DNA from: an uncultured Caryophanales bacterium | GTDB taxonomy: Bacteria; Bacillota_I; Bacilli_A; Acholeplasmatales; Anaeroplasmataceae | Direction of reading: 5' to 3' | Length of the DNA: 7,963 nucleotides | NCBI GenBank assembly: GCA_937885165.1 | Contig: CAKZZJ010000093.1 | Span: forward strand, 1 to 7,963 | Shown: one piece after another, positions 1 through 7,066 of the stretch | Numbering within the stretch: position 1 is the stretch's first letter | Layout: every line of letters starts with the position of its first letter | Notes under the pieces: generated by a model | The model's database searches: none | Told to the model about the DNA's origin: nothing | Seen by the model: the letters and a program-made list of their open reading frames with translations, nothing else | Made by a program: the position numbers and the translations under genes

Positions 1-16
1 TCCCCCGACTGGGGGA
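1..16. repeat. Perfect 6-bp inverted repeat at the window edge
   Basis: TCCCCC (1-6) and GGGGGA (11-16) are exact reverse complements around a GACT loop. The element lies in the GC-rich segment, in the open frame of the DUF559-like fragment. No T-run follows, so it does not look like an intrinsic terminator on the plus strand. It is a small GC-rich hairpin at the edge and its role cannot be told. Confidence 0.5.
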
Positions 17-317
17 GGCTTCTGGCGGCGGAGTTGCGGTAGAGCAGAAAATCATTGATCATTATAGGACGGCTTCACCTGACCTCTATGAGATACTTCG
101 ACTTCATGCGAAAGCTAATAGGAACCAGCCTACCGAAGCTGAGAATGTTTTGTGGGAGTTGCTTAGAAAGAAGGGTCTTGATGAGAAATTCCGTCGCCAG
201 CATGTCATAGGCGATTTCATTGTTGATTTTATTTGTTTGAAGCAGAAGTTAGGGCTTCATTACAAGTTTCCTCAGAAACACTTAATTCATTGCTTAATTC
301 CAAACAAGGTTTTTTAA
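3..317 (+). CDS. DUF559 endonuclease-like protein, truncated at both ends
   Basis: The frame is open from the left edge to TAA at 315-317 (104 codons visible, start outside the window). A Gly-rich lead (PRLGEASGGG) is followed by an acidic/basic helix region, then TEAENVLWELL, KFRRQHVIG and DFIVDFICLKQKL. These are the signature segments of the DUF559 family (PF04480), small proteins with a restriction-endonuclease-like fold, often annotated 'endonuclease domain-containing protein'. The family normally continues with a VIEVDG-type strand carrying catalytic acidic residues. Here the match stops at KQKL (about base 251), and the last 22 codons before the stop resemble nothing and lie antisense to the Cys-rich gene. 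So this is an N-terminal fragment without its active-site core, probably not functional as seen. GC of about 47% by hand count and codon use differ from the rest of the window, and the style resembles Bacteroidota copies. Either a chimeric contig end or a transferred remnant. Confidence 0.6.
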   Translation, partial: PRLGEASGGGVAVEQKIIDHYRTASPDLYEILRLHAKANRNQPTEAENVLWELLRKKGLDEKFRRQHVIGDFIVDFICLKQKLGLHYKFPQKHLIHCLIPNKVF

Positions 318-428
318 CAGCAGAGCAAACTGAGTTCGAATAAGAACATTTTTCACTTGAGGAAGATGGAGTATAAATATAACATAGGAAAGAAAAATCA
401 TCCCTTTTGAAATCTGAACATTTTTCTC
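229..428 (-). pseudogene. Out-of-frame C-terminal part of the Cys-rich protein
   Basis: This frame has no plausible start of its own (an ATG at 444 has no RBS and lies inside the upstream gene). It supplies REKC and further cysteines spaced as upstream: C304-x11-C316-x11-C328-x6-C335-x6-C342-x13-C356 in composite numbering. It ends TSASNK then TAA at the junction with DUF559 DNA, exactly where the repeat pattern predicts the next cysteine. It is therefore the true continuation of the 294-1328 gene, reached by a -1 shift at the A7 run, and is itself truncated at its 3' end. Confidence 0.7.
232..251. other. Chimeric-looking junction between DUF559 DNA and the AT-rich locus
   Basis: Read on the plus strand, these ~20 bases still encode the expected DUF559 residues (ICLKQKL). 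Read on the minus strand, they encode the expected end of a Cys-rich unit (TSASNK, just before a predicted cysteine). Left of the stretch only the DUF559 match holds, and right of it only the Cys-rich pattern holds. A shared stretch of this size fits a short k-mer overlap joining two genomes in a metagenome assembly, or microhomology at a real recombination point. Confidence 0.5.
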
Positions 429-1328
429 TTTTTTTCTTACACATTTATTTGGGTTTCCTGATTCAAATGAGCATTTATCTGTATTAAATAAATAATCATT
501 TAATATAATAGATTCACAAACTGATTGTTCTATTTGTTCTTTACCGTTATTATTATAGGATTCACAATCTTTATATTGTTCTTTGCATTCATCATTTATA
601 TAAATGCATTGTTTATTTGTTGGGGCAACTATATTTTTACATTCATCATAATTTTTAGCATCTTCACATTTTTTTAGTTCTTTTTGGCAACCATTATCCC
701 AAACACATTTATACTCATAATCGAAGTTTCCATCTTCATCATAAAATTTCGCATTATACATTCTAGTTGATGAAGAATATGTAGCCTTATATGTTGTATT
801 TTGACTAACTGCTGTAATCTCTGGAGTCCAACCACTAAATTCATACGTAAATTCTATTGTTTGGTCTTTAGAAGGCGTCTTTCCTTGATATGTAGGTATG
901 CTACCTTTGGCAAGATTTTGTGTATCAAGGATAGTTGTGCCATCTTCATCTACGAAAGTTACAACAAATTTTTCTAAATCCTTTTTTACCGAAATAAATG
1001 AGGCAACATAATCTATGTTACTTCTAACTTTAGGAAGAGTGGTATCAACTTCATATGTATTATCTCCACTAATCCAACCATTAAAAGTATAATCATAATC
1101 ATCAGTTGAGGCTTTAGTTGGAGTTTTATTTGTTTCAAAATCGTAAGAAGCAATATCTCCAATATTTACTACACTACTTTGTAGCAAAACCTCCTTATTT
1201 TCATCCTGATAAAAATTGACTGTATAGGTTTTTAATTTAAAGTCAAGTTGTAAAATCAATATGACTCCAGTTACAACTGCTGCAACAGCAAGCATTGCTG
1301 AGGCAATTATCAATAATATTTTTTTCAT
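294..1328 (-). CDS. Secreted/anchored InlB-repeat protein with Cys-rich C-terminus (frameshifted)
   Basis: ATG at 1328 is preferred over the GTG at 1337, which lies within the AAGGGGTG ribosome binding site; the ATG is 6 bases from that site. Residues 2-3 are Lys and 4-28 are hydrophobic with no lipobox, so a signal anchor or signal peptide. Residues 34-111 and 121-187 are two InlB/Listeria-Bacteroides B-repeats (V-x-F-x-D-E-x-G ... F-x-G-W ... Y-x-A-x-Y). A third appears to start at 190 (YNAKFYDEDG) but gives way at Cys208 to a cysteine-rich region. The frame as written gives 344 aa, but its last ~45 residues (after RKK, residue 300) lose the Cys pattern. That pattern resumes in the -1 frame (bases 428-229), giving a 366-residue composite. 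B-repeats of this kind are ligand- or adhesion-related β-grasp-like modules of surface proteins; the role of the Cys region is unknown. It is divergent from the starch-binding operon and may share its regulator. Confidence 0.75.
   Translation of the reverse strand: MKKILLIIASAMLAVAAVVTGVILILQLDFKLKTYTVNFYQDENKEVLLQSSVVNIGDIASYDFETNKTPTKASTDDYDYTFNGWISGDNTYEVDTTLPKVRSNIDYVASFISVKKDLEKFVVTFVDEDGTTILDTQNLAKGSIPTYQGKTPSKDQTIEFTYEFSGWTPEITAVSQNTTYKATYSSSTRMYNAKFYDEDGNFDYEYKCVWDNGCQKELKKCEDAKNYDECKNIVAPTNKQCIYINDECKEQYKDCESYNNNGKEQIEQSVCESIILNDYLFNTDKCSFESGNPNKCVRKKEKNVQISKGMIFLSYVIFILHLPQVKNVLIRTQFALLLKNLVWN
429..435 (-). other. A AAA AAA slippery heptamer / homopolymer frameshift point
   Basis: On the coding strand, seven A's are placed in the zero frame as A AAA AAA and followed by G. 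Slipping back one base joins ...RKK to REKC and restores the four-Cys spacing. The same result follows if the true sequence has eight A's, so three causes are possible: a one-base sequencing or assembly deletion, a phase-variable tract, or programmed -1 frameshifting. Confidence 0.6.
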
Positions 1329-1334
1329 AAAGAA

Positions 1335-1342
1335 CACCCCTT
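1335..1342 (-). promoter_or_regulatory. Ribosome binding site of the InlB-repeat gene
   Basis: The minus strand reads AAGGGGTG, then TTCTTT, then ATG at 1328. The 6-base spacing decides for the ATG over the upstream GTG at 1337, which overlaps this site. Confidence 0.7.
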
Positions 1343-1405
1343 ATTCTACAAAAAAGTTATTATTATTTTGTTTGATAAAATGTCTATTTACCTAAAATCT
1401 CATAT

Positions 1406-1434
1406 ATTTTAATATATGAAAGCGCTTTTGTCAA
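1406..1434 (-). promoter_or_regulatory. Strong σA-type promoter of the InlB-repeat gene
   Basis: On the minus strand, TTGACA (1434-1429) is followed by exactly 17 bases and then TAAAAT (1411-1406). The -35 is perfect consensus and the -10 has five of six bases. It predicts a start near 1399 and a leader of about 70 bases before ATG 1328. The -35 box is enclosed by the arms of the palindrome at 1417-1443, so a protein bound there would block RNA polymerase. Confidence 0.75.
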
Positions 1435-1443
1435 GCGCTTTCA
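1417..1443. promoter_or_regulatory. Perfect 11-bp inverted-repeat operator over the -35 box
   Basis: TGAAAGCGCTT (1417-1427) and AAGCGCTTTCA (1433-1443) are exact reverse complements around a 5-base centre (TTGTC). Each arm contains the AAGCGCTT core typical of LacI/CcpA-family sites (cre consensus TGWAANCGNTNWCA). Each arm extended as a 14-mer misses only the last two consensus bases. So this could be two overlapping cre-like sites facing each other, or one large dyad. No T-run follows on either strand, so it does not look like a terminator. Confidence 0.7.
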
Positions 1444-1700
1444 CAATGTTAAAATATCAATATAAAATATTTCTAAAAATTGAAATGAAAATTATGTAAA
1501 TTATTATGTTTGATAAAAGAAATAAAATATACTTAAAAAATCGGAAAAATTATCATTTTTTTAGAAAGATTTTTACGACATAATTTGTGAGTTTATTTTT
1601 CCATATTTTAAGCCATTTTAAAAATGTTTTATCAAGTATCAAAATGATAGATTTTCCTTCGTTTTTTCAAAAAAAATGACTCAAAAATTCTAAATACTTG

Positions 1701-1729
1701 TTGACAACAATTTTAATTAGTGTTAAAGT
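1701..1729 (+). promoter_or_regulatory. Promoter of the starch-binding lipoprotein operon
   Basis: TTGACA (1701-1706) is perfect consensus. After 17 bases comes TAAAGT (1724-1729), a moderate -10. Transcription would begin near 1736, inside the cre-like operator just downstream, leaving a leader of about 129 bases before ATG 1865. A TATAAT at 1761-1766 is a rival -10 but has no -35 at a proper distance. Confidence 0.6.
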
Positions 1730-1731
1730 AG

Positions 1732-1750
1732 TTGTGAAAGCGTTTTACAA
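1732..1750 (+). promoter_or_regulatory. cre/LacI-like operator at the transcription start
   Basis: TTGTGAAAGCGTTTTACAA is a near-palindrome (eight of nine pairs apart from the centre base and one mismatch) with the central AAAGCGTTT core of LacI/CcpA-family operators. It shares TGAAAGCG[C/T]TT with both arms of the dyad at 1417-1443. Its position over the predicted start suits repression, for example by CcpA or a MalR-like regulator, in keeping with the starch-binding product. Confidence 0.6.
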
Positions 1751-1777
1751 AGACTTGTTATATAATAACAATGTCTT
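1750..1777 (+). promoter_or_regulatory. Leader inverted repeat
   Basis: TTGTTAT (1755-1761) and ATAACAA (1765-1771) are perfect complements around ATA. AAGAC (1750-1754) and GTCTT (1773-1777) extend the stem with one bulged T. It lies in the predicted 5' leader and could be an RNA hairpin or another operator. It is AT-rich with no U-tract, so it is not a clear terminator. Confidence 0.4.
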
Positions 1778-1848
1778 AAGTAAAGTCGCTCATTTTTCAC
1801 ATACAAATGATGGAAAATATATATTTCAATTCTCGAATTCTTACAAAA

Positions 1849-1856
1849 AAGGGGGA
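1849..1856 (+). promoter_or_regulatory. Ribosome binding site of the giant lipoprotein
   Basis: AAGGGGGA lies 8 bases before ATG 1865 and fixes that start. The following residues form a proper lipoprotein signal peptide. Confidence 0.7.
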
Positions 1857-1864
1857 AATTAATT

Positions 1865-4800
1865 ATGAGAAGAAGAAAAATTCTAGTCATATCTATGTTG
1901 ATGATGTTTTTTGGAATGATTGGTATTTTAACTGCTTGTGGCAGCTCAAGTGATGAATCATCATCTGTTGAGGCTCCAACAAAAACAAGTGAAAATCCAC
2001 AAACACCAACTGGCACAAAAACTAGTGATCCTACTAGTCAGCCAACAAATCCTACAACGTCCCCAAGTCCAGGGACAACTTCTAGTGGAAGTCCAACAAC
2101 TACCACAAGTGAAAGTCCTAGGACTACAACAGAAGTTCCTGCACAAAAGGTTTTATCAAGCATTAGTGCAACCTATAGTGGTGGAGAGCTTAATGTAGGT
2201 GAAAGTGTAAATAAAACTGATATAACTGTTATGGCAAGATATTCAGATTCTACTGAAGCAACAGTTACTAACTTTACAGTTGGAACTTATCAAAATACTC
2301 AAGCTGGAAATGTAACAATTACTATTTCTTACACAGAAGGTGATGTTACTAAAACTACAAATATTTCAGTTTCATTTGTAGTACCAACGCCTGTTGTTGA
2401 AGAATATGAATTTTTCTATTACAATTCTGAAAATTGGGATCAAGTAAAAATTTATGCTTATACTGATTCATATAAGTACGCTGGAGATTGGCCAGGAACT
2501 TTGATGACTGCTGTTTCAGGACACACAGGCTGGTATAGCGCTAAAGTAAATAAAGAAGCAGCTGTTGTAATTTTTAACAATGGATTATCAGGAGAAAACG
2601 CAAGGCAAACTGAAAATTTAACTGTTGATGCAACTAAATTATATTTTAATGGCCAATGGGGAAGCGATTTTTCAGTTGAACCACCAGTAGAAGAAAAGAA
2701 TGTATTCTATTTCTACAATAAAGATTCATGGGCAAGCGTATATGTCTATGCATATAAACAAACTGCAGATGAGGCAGCATACACATATACAGCAAATTGG
2801 CCTGGTGATGCCATGGTAGCTCTTTCAGGACACGATGGTTGGTTTAGTGCTGAAGTTAATAAAAAAGCTAATGCTGTAATTTTTAATAATGGTTTATCAG
2901 GAAATGATGAAAGAAAAACTGAAAATCTAACTGTTGATGCAACTAAATTATATTTTAACGAGAGTTGGCAAGCTGATTTTGGTACTGATGTTGTTTTACC
3001 AAACTATGTAGCTAAAGTTAATGGTGAACCTAAAGAAGTTACAGAAAAAGCTAAAGGAGATAACAATTATGTGTTTGAAATTAGCTTAACAGAAGGCCAA
3101 ATACTTACTGTATTTAAAGATAATGAGGCACTTTCTTTCCCACAAAATGAAGGAGAAGATGAATTATCAAGCTATACAGCAGCTGAAAGTGCAGATTATA
3201 CAGTATATGTTAATCATAATAACAAAGTATATGTTAGTAAAAATGTAGTTGTTGAAAATATTACAGTTCATTATTATAACCAAGAAAACTGGGATAACGT
3301 TAAAGTTCATTACTGGGGCGATGGTGTTGATGCTACAACATGGCCAGGAATTTCAATGACAGCTGAAACAGATCATGATGGCTGGTTTAGTGTTCAAATC
3401 CCGGGCAATGTAGAAAAAGTTGTCTTCAATGATGGCGGTGAGAATAAAACTCCTGACATTGCTTTAGAAGAAAATAAATTATATTACAATGGTCAATGGG
3501 GTGCTGATTATTCAGTATTACCTCCTCAAGTTGAATATTTAACTATTTATTTCTATAACAAAGATAATTATGAAGAAGTATATCTTTATAGCTGGCTTCA
3601 AGATGGCGATTACACACATGAATATTCAGGCGAATATCCAGGTACCAAAATGACTGCTGAAAAAGGCCATGATGGCTGGTTCTCACTTGAAGTTAATGCT
3701 TTAGCAAATAGGGTTATCTTTAATGATGGCAACAACAAAAAAACTCAAGATTTAACAGTAGATAAAGATAAACTATACCATAACAATGGTTGGCAAAAAG
3801 GCTTTGAAAAAGAACAAGAAGTAAGTTCTTATGTGGTAAAAGTAGATAAAAAAGTTGTTGAAGTTACTGAAAAAGATAAAGGAAACAATAATTATGTATT
3901 TGAAGTAGAACTTGAAAAAGGTGCAGTAATTGTTGTTGAAAAAGAAAATGAAGCACTTGTAGTTAAAGGTGTAGATAGTAAAGAAGTAACTGAGGCTAAA
4001 TCATTTACATCATCAAGAGCTGGTATACATAAATTCTTTGTAAATGAAAATAATGAAATCTACATCCTTCAACCAGAAATTGAAGCTGGAACTTATGTAG
4101 TTAAGAAAGGTGCAGATGAAATTCAAGTTGAGCCTTTTGAAAAAGAAGACTCAGGTGATAATCATTTAGTATTTGAATTAGAACTTGAAAAAGATGATGT
4201 TGTTACAATTTTAAGAGATGATAATAAATTATCTTTCCCTCAAAAGCAAGATGAAGCTCCAAAAGATAGTTTTACAGCTGTAAGAAGCGGTAAACATACA
4301 TTCTATGTTAACTCAAGTGATGATGTTTATGTAGTTTCACCTCAAGCAGAAGTCGAAAAAATAAATCTATATTTTTATAATTCAGATGATTGGAAGAATG
4401 TTTTAGTACATTATTGGGGCGGAGAAAACGCAACTGATTGGCCAGGTGTTAAAATGATGGCTGTAGAAGAACATGAAGGTTGGTTCAGCGTTGAAATGCC
4501 TAATACTGAAGAACATGTATTATTCCATTCAGGCGATGGCGTTCAAACTAGTGATTTAAATATTAACGCAACTAAATTATATTATAAAGATGGCTGGCAA
4601 GAAGACTTTGAAGTAGTTGAACCAACTTTAGTTGTTAAAGTTAATGATGAAGCAGTAGAAAAATTAGGAAAAGCTGAAAAAAGTGCAGCTGATTTATTTG
4701 CATTTACACTAGATTTAGATATTGATGATGTAGTATCTATTACAGTTGGTGATAAAGTAGTCCTACAGCCTGAAGCTAATGAGCCATTTAAAGCTACAAT

Positions 4801-5650
4801 TAAAGGAACACATACCTTCTACATTAACAAAATTAATGAATTATATGTAGTTGAACCAGAAAAGCCAGAAGCTACATACACAGTTGAGCTTAATGAAGTA
4901 GTAGCTAAAGTTACTGATTTAAAAATTGAAGGAAATGTATTATCTTTTGAATTAAAATTAGAAATAGATGATGAAGTTGTAATTAAAGCTGATGACAAAG
5001 CTTTAGCATTTAAAGAATTTGAAGATGCTAAAAAATTTGTTGCAGAAGCTTCAGGGAAACATACTTTCTATGTAAATTTAGAAGATGAAGTTTATGTAAC
5101 TTTACCTGTAGTTGAAAAAGGTGTATATAAAGTAACTTTAAATGATGAAGAAAAAGAAGTAGTTGATTTAAAAATTGATGATAATAATTTATCATTTAAA
5201 ATTACACTTGCTAAAGGCGATAAAGTTGTAATTACTTCTGATGATGTAGCCTTAAAATTTGTTGAATATGATCAAGCTAAATCATTTACTGCAGGTTGGG
5301 CTGGCGCTTATGAATTTTATGTAAATTCAAATAATGCAGTATATGTTGTAGCACCAGAAAAGCCTGAAGGAGTTATTTCTGTATTATTAAATGATGAAGC
5401 AGTTGAAAATGTTAAAGATTTAAAAGTTGAAGGTAATAAATTAGCATTTGAACTTACACTTGCTAAAAACGATAAAGTAGTTATCTTACTTGATGAAGAG
5501 GAATTAAAACTACCAGAACATAAGAACGCTAAGGTCTTTGTTGCTGAAGTAGCTGGAAAACATACTTTCTATGTAAATTTAGAATATGAAGTTTATGTTA
5601 CAGAACCTGTAGAAATTGAAGATGATGCTGTAATTCAAATTCAAATGTAA
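1865..5650 (+). CDS. Multi-CBM26 starch-binding surface lipoprotein, N-terminal 1261 residues
   Basis: The signal peptide MRRRK plus a hydrophobic stretch ends in lipobox LTAC with Cys25, so the mature protein is lipid-anchored outside the membrane. Residues 26-95 are a Ser/Thr/Pro/Gly linker and 96-174 an Ig-like domain (Big_3-like: YSGGELNVGESV ... VMARYSDST). Five CBM26-like starch-binding modules lie near 181-271, 279-372, 464-552, 557-648 and 832-915, with FYNxxxW, a WPG turn (W209, W312, W493, Y591, W859), GW[FY]S and VIFN[ND]G. Between and after them lies an unassigned ~80-residue repeat R (380-460, 655-740, 741-831, 921-1002, 1004-1085, 1086-1169, 1170-1254), typically ending GKHTFYVNxxxxVYV. 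TAA at 5648-5650 falls in the first strand of the eighth R, and the same frame continues open beyond, so the protein appears cut by a nonsense codon. Family knowledge: CBM26 binds α-glucans; expected role is starch capture at the cell surface. No catalytic domain is seen. Confidence 0.85.
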   Translation: MRRRKILVISMLMMFFGMIGILTACGSSSDESSSVEAPTKTSENPQTPTGTKTSDPTSQPTNPTTSPSPGTTSSGSPTTTTSESPRTTTEVPAQKVLSSISATYSGGELNVGESVNKTDITVMARYSDSTEATVTNFTVGTYQNTQAGNVTITISYTEGDVTKTTNISVSFVVPTPVVEEYEFFYYNSENWDQVKIYAYTDSYKYAGDWPGTLMTAVSGHTGWYSAKVNKEAAVVIFNNGLSGENARQTENLTVDATKLYFNGQWGSDFSVEPPVEEKNVFYFYNKDSWASVYVYAYKQTADEAAYTYTANWPGDAMVALSGHDGWFSAEVNKKANAVIFNNGLSGNDERKTENLTVDATKLYFNESWQADFGTDVVLPNYVAKVNGEPKEVTEKAKGDNNYVFEISLTEGQILTVFKDNEALSFPQNEGEDELSSYTAAESADYTVYVNHNNKVYVSKNVVVENITVHYYNQENWDNVKVHYWGDGVDATTWPGISMTAETDHDGWFSVQIPGNVEKVVFNDGGENKTPDIALEENKLYYNGQWGADYSVLPPQVEYLTIYFYNKDNYEEVYLYSWLQDGDYTHEYSGEYPGTKMTAEKGHDGWFSLEVNALANRVIFNDGNNKKTQDLTVDKDKLYHNNGWQKGFEKEQEVSSYVVKVDKKVVEVTEKDKGNNNYVFEVELEKGAVIVVEKENEALVVKGVDSKEVTEAKSFTSSRAGIHKFFVNENNEIYILQPEIEAGTYVVKKGADEIQVEPFEKEDSGDNHLVFELELEKDDVVTILRDDNKLSFPQKQDEAPKDSFTAVRSGKHTFYVNSSDDVYVVSPQAEVEKINLYFYNSDDWKNVLVHYWGGENATDWPGVKMMAVEEHEGWFSVEMPNTEEHVLFHSGDGVQTSDLNINATKLYYKDGWQEDFEVVEPTLVVKVNDEAVEKLGKAEKSAADLFAFTLDLDIDDVVSITVGDKVVLQPEANEPFKATIKGTHTFYINKINELYVVEPEKPEATYTVELNEVVAKVTDLKIEGNVLSFELKLEIDDEVVIKADDKALAFKEFEDAKKFVAEASGKHTFYVNLEDEVYVTLPVVEKGVYKVTLNDEEKEVVDLKIDDNNLSFKITLAKGDKVVITSDDVALKFVEYDQAKSFTAGWAGAYEFYVNSNNAVYVVAPEKPEGVISVLLNDEAVENVKDLKVEGNKLAFELTLAKNDKVVILLDEEELKLPEHKNAKVFVAEVAGKHTFYVNLEYEVYVTEPVEIEDDAVIQIQM

Positions 5651-7066
5651 ATTCACAATAAAACATATGAACATAAAGCTTTAGAAGTTGAAAATGACGA
5701 TAAACTTAATTTTGAAGTTCTTCTTGAAGAAGGCGACATTCTTGTAATCTTATGTGATGAAGAAGTTTTGAAATTTGTTCAATATAATCAAGCTAAATCA
5801 TTTACTGCTGAAGTTGATGGTAAATATACATTCTATGTTAATGCTAGAAATGAAGTATATGTTAGTTTACCTGAAGTAGAATATTTAGTTAGAGTAAATG
5901 ATAAATTAGTTGATGTTGAAGATTTAGAAGTTAAAGGTAATGTATTATCATTTGAAATTGAATTAGAACTTTTAGATGAAGTCGTTGTTACAGCAAACAA
6001 TAAAGCTCTACCTTTAGGTTCAGAAAAAGATGCAGAAACTAAATTTGTAGCCAAAGTTTCAGGAAAACATACTTTCTATGTAAATGATAATGAAGAAGTT
6101 TATGTAGTTGAATCAGAAAAACCAGTTACAGAATATAAAGTATTAGTAGATGATGAAGAAGTAAAAATAACTCCTTTAAAAGATAATGATAATAATTTAG
6201 TATTTGAATTAACACTTGCTAAAGATGAAAAAGTAGTTGTTAAAGGTGATGATGAGGCTCTAGCTTTCCCTAGCTACAACAATATAAAATATTTTAAAGC
6301 AGCAAGAGCTGGAAAACATACTTTCTATGTAAATAAAGATAATAAAGTTTATGTTACAGAACCTGAAATCCCTTACGTTGTATTAGTTAATGATGAAGAA
6401 GTTGAATCAGAAGATTTAAATGTTGAAGGCAATAAATTTACTTTCAAATTAAAATTAGAAGTAGATGATGTCCTTAAAGTATCTTATGATAATAAAACAT
6501 TAAAAGATAAAGATGGTAATGCATCATTTAAAGCAACTTCTAAAGGTACACATACAATTACAGTTAATGATGAAAATGTATTTGCAGTTAAACAACCTTT
6601 AGTTGCAAATTTTGAAATTGTAGTTAAGAAAAATAATCAAGTTATAGAAGTAGAAGATTTAGAAGATGGTGAAAATTATTTATCATTTGAAATCGAACTT
6701 GAAAAAGATGATGTTCTTGCAGTATTTTATGGTGAGACTCAAGCAACAAATTCTCCATTTACAGCTACCAAAGAAGGTTTACATAAAGTATATTTAAATA
6801 AAGATAAAGAATTATATGTAGTAGAACCTGCAAAAGAATTTGTTGTAAAAGTAAATAATGAAGTTGTAGAAGTTACACCATTTGAAAGCGGCGATGACTT
6901 ATTAGCTTTTGAAATTGAACTTGAAAATGGCGATGTAGTAGCTATTACATATGATGGTGCAGCAATTAAAGATGAATATAAACATTCAACTTATACTGCC
7001 GAACTTGATGGCGTACATACATTTTATGTAAATGAAAATGAAGTTTTATATGTAGATGATGCAAAA
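3002..7066 (+). repeat. Array of 13 diverged R repeats (~80 codons each)
   Basis: The units begin with a strand such as YVVKVNDEEVE, contain L-x-F-E-[IL]-x-L-x-x-x-D-x-V and F-x-A-x-x-x-G, and end HTFYVNxxxxVYV. Copies 1-3 are interspersed with CBM26 modules (3002-4348); copies 4-13 run head to tail from about 4625 to 7066. Protein similarity is clear, while DNA has diverged except for short islands such as ACATACTTTCTATGTAAAT. The predicted fold is an all-β sandwich, from the alternating pattern. I cannot assign the unit to a named family; it may be a spacer or a glycan-binding module. Confidence 0.75.

Larger units (their letters stand above)
1329..1864. promoter_or_regulatory. Divergent intergenic regulatory region
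   Basis: This 536-base region holds no credible gene. It separates the minus-strand InlB-repeat gene from the plus-strand lipoprotein operon and contains both promoters, two TGAAAGCG-type operators and a leader inverted repeat, each listed separately. The middle, about 1444-1700, is extremely AT-rich (8 G/C in bases 1501-1560), with A- and T-tracts and scattered TGATAAAA words (1373-1380, 1512-1519 and inverted at 1627-1634). No gene was seen in this middle part; it may be bent DNA. Confidence 0.7.

Noticed and set aside
1335..1337. GTG start giving MFFMKK at the InlB-repeat gene
   Set aside because: The GTG lies inside the AAGGGGTG ribosome binding site; the ATG at 1328 is correctly spaced.
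1417..1443. The palindrome as a rho-independent terminator
   Set aside because: No T-run follows on either strand, no gene ends nearby, and a consensus promoter overlaps it.
1761..1766. TATAAT as the main -10 of the plus-strand operon
   Set aside because: No -35-like hexamer lies 15-19 bases upstream; TTGACA with TAAAGT at 17 bases is better placed.
1723..2016. Minus-strand ORF of 97 codons over the operon leader and signal peptide
   Set aside because: It overlaps the lipoprotein start and its promoter and has no domain likeness; it is a shadow of low-complexity sequence.
1938..2198. Other-frame ORFs over the Ser/Thr/Pro linker, on both strands
   Set aside because: They arise from the biased linker codons (Gln-rich in one frame, Cys/Trp-rich in the opposite strand); the lipoprotein frame is clearly the real one.
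5833..6054. Minus-strand ORF of 73 codons within the R repeats
   Set aside because: It is antisense to a repeat that is conserved as protein in the plus frame, and has no RBS.
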